Source: Nitrospirota bacterium (GTDB taxonomy: Bacteria; Nitrospirota; Nitrospiria; Nitrospirales; Nitrospiraceae). From it: a DNA stretch of 11,586 nucleotides. Below are positions 6,474 to 11,586 of this stretch, piece after piece. The translations under genes were made by a program, and so were the position numbers. The notes beneath the pieces are model-generated. The model saw nothing but the letters and a program-made list of their open reading frames with translations. It was not told the origin of the DNA and ran no database searches. Position 1 is the stretch's first letter; every line of letters begins with the position of its first letter. The stretch spans positions 1 through 11,586 of the forward strand of contig JACRLS010000174.1 in the NCBI GenBank assembly GCA_016235225.1. Direction: 5' to 3'.

Positions 6474-7861
6474 GCAGTCTTCTTGCGATCTCTCCGGATG
6501 CCGTCTGGGTCGTCCTGCAGAAAGCCTGGTGGTTTCTCATCGTCCTGGGCGTCCTGATCGCCTTCCATGAGATGGGCCATTTTCTCGCCGCCCGCTGGCT
6601 CAACATCAAGGTCTTGAAGTTCTCGCTCGGGTTCGGACCCAAGCTGCTCGGACGACAGGTCGGCGAGACCGAGTACCTCCTCTCCGCCGTCCCGTTAGGC
6701 GGCTACGTGAAGCTGTTCGGCGAAGAAGAGACGGAGGCCCTGACGGATGAAGAGCGCCGCCGGTCGTTTTCACACCAGCCGGTGTGGAAGAAAGTCGCGG
6801 TTGTGGCCGCCGGGCCTGGGTTCAACTTCGTCCTTGCCTATCTGATTTTCACCGGCTGGCTGGCAACCGGCGCTCCACTGCCGGTTCCGACGATTCGCGA
6901 TCTGACGCCGGATGTCGAGGCGGTGAAGCCGGGCTCGCCCGCTGAGCAGGCCGGCCTGCGGACGGGCGACCGCATCCTCCGCGTCAACGAGAAAGACATC
7001 TCCACGCGTGCGGAGCTGTACGAACTGGTGTCGAAGGGGAAGGGCAAACAGGTTGCCCTCGACGTCCGCCGCGGCGATCAAGTCCGGACGCTGCTGCTCA
7101 CTCCGACCAGCAGCACGATCAAGGAGGGCGAGCACGACATCACCACCTATCACCTGGGCATTGAAGAAACCCCGCCGGTGGTCACCGCCGTCGTCAACGG
7201 GTCTCCGGCCCAGGCGGCCGGCTTCCGGGACGGCGATCGGGTCATCGTCATCAACGGACAGGATATCCAGACCTGGTCACAGATGACCGCCCTGGTCCGC
7301 GATAACCCCAACCACCCCCTCGCGATGATGGTCAGCCGTGACGGACAGATCGTCTCGCTGACGGTCACCCCGCTCCCGGAGCGCATGACCATCGACGGCA
7401 AGACCGTGGAGGTCGGGAAAATCGGCATCTCCGGCCCGGGCCGCTCCGTGATGAAAACGTCGAACCCGGTCATGGCCGTGTACGACGGCGTGCGCGCCAC
7501 CTGGGGCTGGACCGAGCTCACCGTGGTCGGCATCTATAAGATGATCGTCGGCGAGATCTCCAGCAAGAACATCGGCGGACCGCTGACGATCGCCACCATG
7601 TCCGGCGAAGCCGCCTCTCAAGGCGCCGCCAGCATCCTGTTGCTGATTTCGATGCTGAGCATCAATCTGGGCGTCCTGAATCTCCTCCCCATTCCGATCC
7701 TGGACGGCGGCCACTTGCTGTTCTTCGGGATTGAGGCGATACTGCGGAAACCGCTGGGCGAGCGCCAGCGCGAGATCGCTCAGCAAGTGGGGCTGCTGCT
7801 GCTCGTCGGTATCATGGTCTTTGCCTTCTGGAACGATATCGAACGGCTGATCTCGCATTAG
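6470..7861 (+). CDS. rseP: RseP-type site-2 zinc metalloprotease with two PDZ domains
   Basis: An inner-membrane intramembrane protease. In E. coli, RseP cleaves the anti-sigma factor RseA after DegS and also clears signal-peptide remnants; the substrate here is unknown. The product has 463 residues against 450 in E. coli. The active site is HEMGH in the first membrane helix (His33, Glu34, His37), and the third zinc ligand is in LLPIPILDGGH (Asp412) near the C-terminus. GGYVKL (77-82) is the membrane-reentrant region. PDZ1 spans about 145-212 (GSPAEQAGLRTGDRIL) and PDZ2 about 228-302 (GSPAQAAGFRDGDRVI). The GTG at 6470 was chosen because AAAGGA (6457-6462) lies seven bases upstream and the protein then begins just before the first helix. 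An upstream in-frame GTG at 6389 lies deep in dxr and was rejected. I see no rseA, rseB or rpoE here. Confidence 0.94.
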   Translation: MSSLLAISPDAVWVVLQKAWWFLIVLGVLIAFHEMGHFLAARWLNIKVLKFSLGFGPKLLGRQVGETEYLLSAVPLGGYVKLFGEEETEALTDEERRRSFSHQPVWKKVAVVAAGPGFNFVLAYLIFTGWLATGAPLPVPTIRDLTPDVEAVKPGSPAEQAGLRTGDRILRVNEKDISTRAELYELVSKGKGKQVALDVRRGDQVRTLLLTPTSSTIKEGEHDITTYHLGIEETPPVVTAVVNGSPAQAAGFRDGDRVIVINGQDIQTWSQMTALVRDNPNHPLAMMVSRDGQIVSLTVTPLPERMTIDGKTVEVGKIGISGPGRSVMKTSNPVMAVYDGVRATWGWTELTVVGIYKMIVGEISSKNIGGPLTIATMSGEAASQGAASILLLISMLSINLGVLNLLPIPILDGGHLLFFGIEAILRKPLGERQREIAQQVGLLLLVGIMVFAFWNDIERLISH

Positions 7862-8035
7862 CCCGCGTCCTGCTCCAACATCTATGCGCGTCTCTCAGTC
7901 GCTCATCCCCACGCTGCGCGAGGACCCAGGCGAGGCCGAAGTCGTCAGCCACCGGCTGATGATGCGGGCCGGCATGATTCGCAAAGTCGCCGCCGGCATC
8001 TATACCTACTTGCCGCTGGGCCTTCGGGTCCTGCG

Positions 8036-8105
8036 AAAGATCGAGCAGATCGTCCGGCAGGAAATGAACCAAAGATCGAGCAGATCGTCCGGCAGGAAAT
8101 GAACC
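8036..8105. repeat. Exact 35-bp tandem duplication inside proS
   Basis: Unit 1 is 8036-8070 and unit 2 is 8071-8105. Both begin AAAGATCGAGCAGATCG and end CAGGAAATGAACC, with no mismatch, and the flanking bases differ. The second copy adds 35 bases and shifts the proS reading frame. Confidence 0.97.
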
Positions 8106-9631
8106 GAGCCGGCGCGCAGGAAGTGCTGATGCCGATCGCGTCGCCGGCGGAGCTGTGGCGGGAAACCGGCCGCTGGGACTTCTACGGCAAGGAACTGCTG
8201 CGGTTCAAGGATCGGCACGAGCGGGATTTCTGCTTGGGGCCCACCCACGAAGAAGTCCTCACGGATTTGATCCGGCGCGAGGTCCGCTCCTACCGCCAAC
8301 TGCCGCTCAACTGTTACCAGATCCAGACCAAGTTTCGCGACGAGATCCGCCCGCGATTCGGGCTGATGCGCGGCCGCGAGTTCATCATGAAGGACGCGTA
8401 TAGCTTCGACGTCGACGAACAGGGCGCGCGGGTCAGCTACCAGAAGATGTACGACGCCTACACCCGGATTTTCACCCGATGCGGGCTGAAATTCCGACCG
8501 GTCGAAGCGGACACCGGCGTGATCGGCGGCACCTCCTCCCACGAGTTCATGGTGCTGGCGGAGACCGGCGAGGAGACGATCGTGTATGCCGACCATGGCG
8601 CTTTTGCCGCCAACGTGGAGCGGGCCGACGTGCTGCCCCCAACCGACGCGTCCACCGAAGCGCTCCGTCCATTGGCCAAAGCCGCCACGCCGGGCGCTCG
8701 CACCGTCGAGGAAGTGACCGCCTGCCTCAAAGTGACGGCCGATCGCATCGTCAAGACGCTCCTCTATCAGAGCGCCAAAGGGCCGGTCGCCGTACTCATC
8801 CGCGGAGACCATGAGGCCAATGAGATTAAGCTCAAGAAACTGCTCGGCCTCACGGACATCGAACTCGCCGACCCGGAGACCGTCCGCCTCCTCACAGGGG
8901 CGCCGGTGGGATTCGCCGGGCCGGTGGGACTGACAGACGTCTCCATCATCGCCGATCAGGCCGTGAAGGCGCTGCGCAACATCGTCGTCGGCGCCAATGA
9001 AGACGCCACGCATTACGTGGACGCCAACAGCGGGCGGGACTTCCAGGTGCAGCAGTTCGCCGATCTCCGGAATGCCAAGGCGGGAGACCCGTCGCCGCGC
9101 GGGGACGGCACGCTGCAGGTCGCCAAGGGCATCGAAGTCGGCCACGTCTTCATGCTCGGCACCAAGTACAGCCACTCCATGAAAGCCATGTTCCTGGATC
9201 CTCAGGGACAGGAACGTCTCGCCGTGATGGGATGCTATGGCATCGGCATCAGCCGCACCGCCGCCGCCGCCATCGAACAGAACCATGATGCCAAGGGCAT
9301 CATCTGGCCGGCCCCCATCGCCCCGGTGCATGTCCACCTGTTGCCGTTGAGTCAGTCCGCTCGGGTCACTGAGACCGCCCAAACGGTGTACGATGCGCTC
9401 GTGGCATCCGGCGTGGAAGTCCTCTGGGACGACCGGGATGAGCGCGCCGGCGTCAAATTCAACGATGCCGACCTCATCGGCACGCCCTACCAGGTCGTCA
9501 TCGGCGAGAAGGGCCTTGCCCAGGGCACGATTGAGCTCAAAGACCGGCGAGTGGGGAAGGCCACCCCGGTGCCACCCAACGACCTGCCCCAAGAAGTTGT
9601 GCGTCTCCTCAAAGCCGCCGGCGCCCTCTGA
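8099..9631 (+). CDS. proS: Main downstream part of prolyl-tRNA synthetase (residues 61-570 of the repaired enzyme)
   Basis: This 510-codon frame is what remains open after the duplication. Its ATG (8099-8101) overlaps the TGA that ends the upstream fragment, so re-initiation is conceivable. It holds FCLGPTHEEVLTDL (about 44-57), class II motif 2 with FRDEIRPRFGLMRGREF (79-95), and the editing domain at roughly 200-330 (VTADRIVKTLLY, IRGDHEANEIKLKKLLG). Motif 3 follows as CYGIGISRT (379-387), then the C-terminal anticodon-binding domain (APVHVHLLPL, DDRDERAGVKF, GTPYQVVIG). It lacks the first 60 residues and half of motif 1, which forms the dimer interface, so on its own it should not be active. 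No convincing ribosome site of its own is present. It is most likely not a real separate gene but the downstream part of an intact proS. Confidence 0.75.
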   Translation: MNRAGAQEVLMPIASPAELWRETGRWDFYGKELLRFKDRHERDFCLGPTHEEVLTDLIRREVRSYRQLPLNCYQIQTKFRDEIRPRFGLMRGREFIMKDAYSFDVDEQGARVSYQKMYDAYTRIFTRCGLKFRPVEADTGVIGGTSSHEFMVLAETGEETIVYADHGAFAANVERADVLPPTDASTEALRPLAKAATPGARTVEEVTACLKVTADRIVKTLLYQSAKGPVAVLIRGDHEANEIKLKKLLGLTDIELADPETVRLLTGAPVGFAGPVGLTDVSIIADQAVKALRNIVVGANEDATHYVDANSGRDFQVQQFADLRNAKAGDPSPRGDGTLQVAKGIEVGHVFMLGTKYSHSMKAMFLDPQGQERLAVMGCYGIGISRTAAAAIEQNHDAKGIIWPAPIAPVHVHLLPLSQSARVTETAQTVYDALVASGVEVLWDDRDERAGVKFNDADLIGTPYQVVIGEKGLAQGTIELKDRRVGKATPVPPNDLPQEVVRLLKAAGAL

Positions 9632-9782
9632 CCGCTCACGTCGGAAGCCCGCCGATCCCGCTCTCCGAGCCTTGATTCACCCACATCACGCCTCCAGGGC
9701 AGGGGTCAAGTACTCCCGCGAACCGACCGATATCCTACTGGTGAAACGTCTCCCCTGAGTCACTCGACGTCTGCCTGCATTC
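9632..9782. other. Intergenic gap between proS and the GAF/ATPase gene
   Basis: A 151-bp gap on the plus strand. I see no tRNA, no intrinsic terminator (no GC hairpin followed by a run of T) and no promoter better than chance. A weak TATCCT at 9731-9736 has no acceptable -35. Whether the ATPase gene is co-transcribed with proS cannot be told from the sequence. Confidence 0.5.
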
Positions 9783-10946
9783 ATGGACACCAACACCCAA
9801 GCCACGGCCGACCCGACGGCCCCCTCGCCGATCGACGCCGAGCAGATCAAGAAGATCGTCGCGAAGATCAAGGGCGTTCGGAACGTCGACCAGATCTTTT
9901 TGGATCTGCAGCGCGACTTTCTGACGCTGTTCAACATCGAGCAGGCCGTCCTCTACGCAGTGGATCCCGACAAGAACGAGCTCTACACCCGGTTCCCGCT
10001 CGATACCATCGAGATTGTCCGGATCCCCGTGAATGAGCAAAGCCTCGCGGGGCTGGCCGCCAAGACCCTGAAGCCTGTCCGCGTCAAAGACGTCTACGAC
10101 AAGGTCGAACTGCAGGGGATCAATCAGAACCTGAGCCACAATTATTCCTGGGACAAGAAAACGGGCTTCCGGACGAAGCAGGCTCTGTCCTATCCGATTC
10201 TCTTGGACAGCCGGACGGTCGGCGGCGTGATCCAGCTCTTGAACCGCAAGTCCGGCGCACCCTTTACCGACGACCTCGACGCACCGCTTTCCGAGATCGC
10301 CAAAGCCGTCGGTCAGGCGTTCCAGAACCTGCTCAAGCTCGCCCCCAAGCCGATGATCAAGTTCGAAGACCTGATCGCGGCCAATCTGATCAAGCAAGCC
10401 GACCTGGATGCGGCCCAGGCCGAGGCGAAGAAGGGGGCCACGGACGTGGAGTCGATCCTGCTCGACAAGCACAAGATTCCCAAGACCGCTCTCGTGAAAT
10501 CACTCGGGCTGTTCTACAACTGCTCCTACGTCGAATACGATCCCCGGCTGATGATCGACACGACGCTCTTCAAGAATCTGAAAACCGACTTCCTGAAAAA
10601 GAATCTCTGGATGCCGTTCCGACGGGACAAGAACGGTATCGAGATCCTCATCGACAACCCGCACGACATCGACAAGGTCCAGAACATCCGGCGCACCTTT
10701 GCCGGGCAATCCATCCAGTTTGCCGTCTGCCTCCGCCGCGACATTCTGGAATTCATCAAGAGCATGGACGGCGGCGACGGCAAGGGGTCCATCAGCGACA
10801 TCCTGGTCGAGCTGGTCAGCGAAGGCTCGACGGAAAAAGAGGACCTCCTGGGCGGGGGTCTGGCTGAGAACGAACATCCACATCGAACCCTATTCAGAAA
10901 AGAAGGAAACGGTGGTGCGGTTCCGGCTGGACGGGAGCTGCTTTGA
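9783..10946 (+). CDS. GAF + MshEN (GspE N-terminal) protein, N-terminal part of a broken GspE/PilB-type ATPase
   Basis: The frame of 387 residues begins with a short Pro/Thr-rich tail. A GAF-like domain follows at about 35-180 (FLDLQRDFLTLFNIEQAVLY, then QALSYPILLDSRTVGGVIQL), a fold that often senses cyclic nucleotides or other small ligands. Next is an MshEN/GspE N-terminal domain at about 192-327 (FEDLIAANLIKQADLDAAQ, LGLFYNCSYVEYDP, ILIDNPHDIDKVQ). Some MshEN domains bind c-di-GMP; I cannot confirm that here. After GSISDILVELVSE and GGGLAENE (to about residue 364), the last 23 residues are unlike the family, because the reading frame has been lost. The ATPase core resumes in the next frame at about 10876. 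ATG 9783 is the first ATG after an in-frame stop at 9756-9758; no ribosome site is visible. In relatives, all these parts form one protein that powers type IV pilus or type II secretion assembly. Confidence 0.85.
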   Translation: MDTNTQATADPTAPSPIDAEQIKKIVAKIKGVRNVDQIFLDLQRDFLTLFNIEQAVLYAVDPDKNELYTRFPLDTIEIVRIPVNEQSLAGLAAKTLKPVRVKDVYDKVELQGINQNLSHNYSWDKKTGFRTKQALSYPILLDSRTVGGVIQLLNRKSGAPFTDDLDAPLSEIAKAVGQAFQNLLKLAPKPMIKFEDLIAANLIKQADLDAAQAEAKKGATDVESILLDKHKIPKTALVKSLGLFYNCSYVEYDPRLMIDTTLFKNLKTDFLKKNLWMPFRRDKNGIEILIDNPHDIDKVQNIRRTFAGQSIQFAVCLRRDILEFIKSMDGGDGKGSISDILVELVSEGSTEKEDLLGGGLAENEHPHRTLFRKEGNGGAVPAGRELL

Positions 10947-11586
10947 GTACATGAAAATTCCCGCGAATTACCGCCGGGCGATCGTCTCACGCATCAAAAT
11001 CATGGCGAGTCTCGATATTGCGGAACGGCGCAAACCGCAAGACGGCAAGATCAAGTTCCGCGTCGGGGAGAATCGTGAAATTGAGCTCCGGGTGGCGACC
11101 ATCCCGACCTCCGGGCGAAACAATGAAGATGTGGTCATGCGTATTCTGGCGGCCAGCGAGCCGCTCCCCCTCGACAAGATGCATTTCTCCGCACGCAATC
11201 TGAGAGAACTGAAGAGCCTGTCGGAAAAACCCTACGGCATCATTCTCTCGGTGGGACCGACCGGGGCCGGAAAAACCACCACGCTCCACGCCCTGCTCGG
11301 CTACATCAACACGCCCGAGCGGAAGATCTGGACGGCCGAAGACCCCGTCGAGATCACGCAATACGGGCTGCGCCAGGTGCAGGTCAAGCCGAAGATCGGA
11401 TTCACCTTCGCCATCGCCATGCGCGCCTTCCTCCGCGCCGACCCGGACGTCATCATGGTCGGCGAGATGCGCGACAAAGAAACGGCGGACACCGGCATCG
11501 AAGCGTCCTTGACCGGCCACTTGGTGTTCAGCACCCTCCACACCAACAGCGCCGTCGAGACACTGACCCGCTTGCTGGACATGGGG
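10876..11586 (+). pseudogene. GspE/PilB-type secretion ATPase core, out of frame with its N-terminal half and cut by the window end
   Basis: This frame stays open to the last base (237 codons). It begins abruptly at IHIEPYSEKKETVVRFRLDG, the N2-domain motif of GspE/PilB/TadA ATPases. RIKIMASLDIAERRKPQDG and the Arg-rich region follow, then Walker A GPTGAGKTT (11254-11280), the Asp box EDPVEIT, Walker B DPDVIMVGE (11440-11466) and the His box GHLVFSTLHTNS. These are hexameric ATPases that drive pilus extension or secretion pseudopilus assembly at the cytoplasmic face. Family members have about 20 residues between the preceding GGGLAE-like linker and DIHIEP (a segment like PVVKLVNxIIxDA). Those are missing here, and the frame shifts by one. 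This implies a deletion of 3n+2 bases, roughly 60-70, near 10873. No start codon is credible at the junction; GTG 10912 and ATG 10951 are in-frame but lie inside the domain. The tetracysteine zinc region and C-terminus lie outside the window. Confidence 0.85.

Larger units (their letters stand above)
7884..9631 (+). pseudogene. proS: Prolyl-tRNA synthetase gene, frameshifted by a 35-bp tandem duplication
   Basis: ProRS charges tRNA-Pro with proline. As given, the gene is split. The frame from ATG 7884 reads the canonical N-terminus (MRVSQSLIPTLREDPGEAE) through LGLRVLRKIEQIVRQEMN, then goes off frame and stops at TGA 8100-8102. The remainder continues in another frame to 9631. The cause is visible: 35 bases (8036-8070) are repeated exactly at 8071-8105, and 35 is not a multiple of three. 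With one copy removed, the gene reads through to 570 residues, matching bacterial-type ProRS (572 in E. coli) with class II motif 1, motif 2, the YbaK-like editing insertion, motif 3 and the anticodon-binding domain all intact. The break falls inside motif 1. No clear ribosome site precedes ATG 7884, 22 bp after rseP. Since ProRS is essential, a sequence or assembly error is more likely than a true loss, unless another copy exists. Confidence 0.9.

Noticed and set aside
7884..8102. A separate 72-residue gene between rseP and the rest of proS
   Set aside because: Its first 62 residues are the ProRS N-terminus; the last ten are off-frame translation of the duplicated 35 bases.
8006..9592. A 528-codon open frame on the minus strand opposite proS
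   Set aside because: It is the antisense shadow of a GC-rich gene: composition is dominated by Gly, His, Arg, Asp and Val with no domain signature, while the plus strand encodes clear ProRS motifs.
9700..9757. Complementary CAGGGG and CCCCTG as a terminator or RNA structure
   Set aside because: Six pairs closing a loop of about 46 bases, with no T run; not distinguishable from chance.

Overview
The window is GC-rich (low to mid 60s percent by eye, clearly lower in the first 500 bases) and densely packed. It holds bacterial housekeeping genes in two divergent groups. The gene order uppS-cdsA-dxr-rseP-proS, followed by a GAF-domain type II secretion/type IV pilus ATPase and facing a tldD-pmbA pair, fits a Gram-negative bacterium of the Nitrospira (Nitrospirota) type. 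That assignment is inferred from gene order, GC content and remembered protein style; no search was run.

Left block, minus strand (3337 down to 1): tldD and pmbA (tldE) encode the two subunits of the TldD/TldE metalloprotease and overlap by an ATGA. After 23 bp comes a secreted PEBP/YbhB-like protein, cut off by the window start. A candidate promoter (TATACT, minus strand) lies just upstream of tldD.

Centre, plus strand (3562 to 9631): a promoter-like TTGACT-17-TAGACT element leads into uppS (undecaprenyl-PP synthase), cdsA (CDP-diacylglycerol synthase), dxr (DXP reductoisomerase), rseP (site-2 protease) and proS (prolyl-tRNA synthetase). The first four serve the envelope: dxr is in the MEP route to the isoprenoids that UppS polymerises, CdsA makes the phospholipid precursor, and RseP works in membrane proteolysis and stress signalling. 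Spacing is tight, so an operon is likely. Very short ORFs with good Shine-Dalgarno sequences bridge the cdsA/dxr and dxr/rseP junctions, each ending inside the next gene's start codon.

Right block, plus strand (9783 to the end): a GAF + MshEN (GspE N-terminal) protein, followed in another frame by the GspE/PilB ATPase core, which runs off the window.

Two genes are broken as given. proS carries an exact 35-bp tandem duplication (8036-8105) that shifts its frame; removing one copy restores a normal 570-aa enzyme. The GspE-like gene seems to lack about 60-70 bp near 10873, which puts the ATPase core out of frame with its N-terminal domains. Since proS is normally essential, assembly error is a serious possibility for at least that lesion. 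I see no tRNA, rRNA, CRISPR array, insertion sequence or clear intrinsic terminator, and no convincing undescribed system. The most unusual items are the two lesions and the bridging mini-ORFs.
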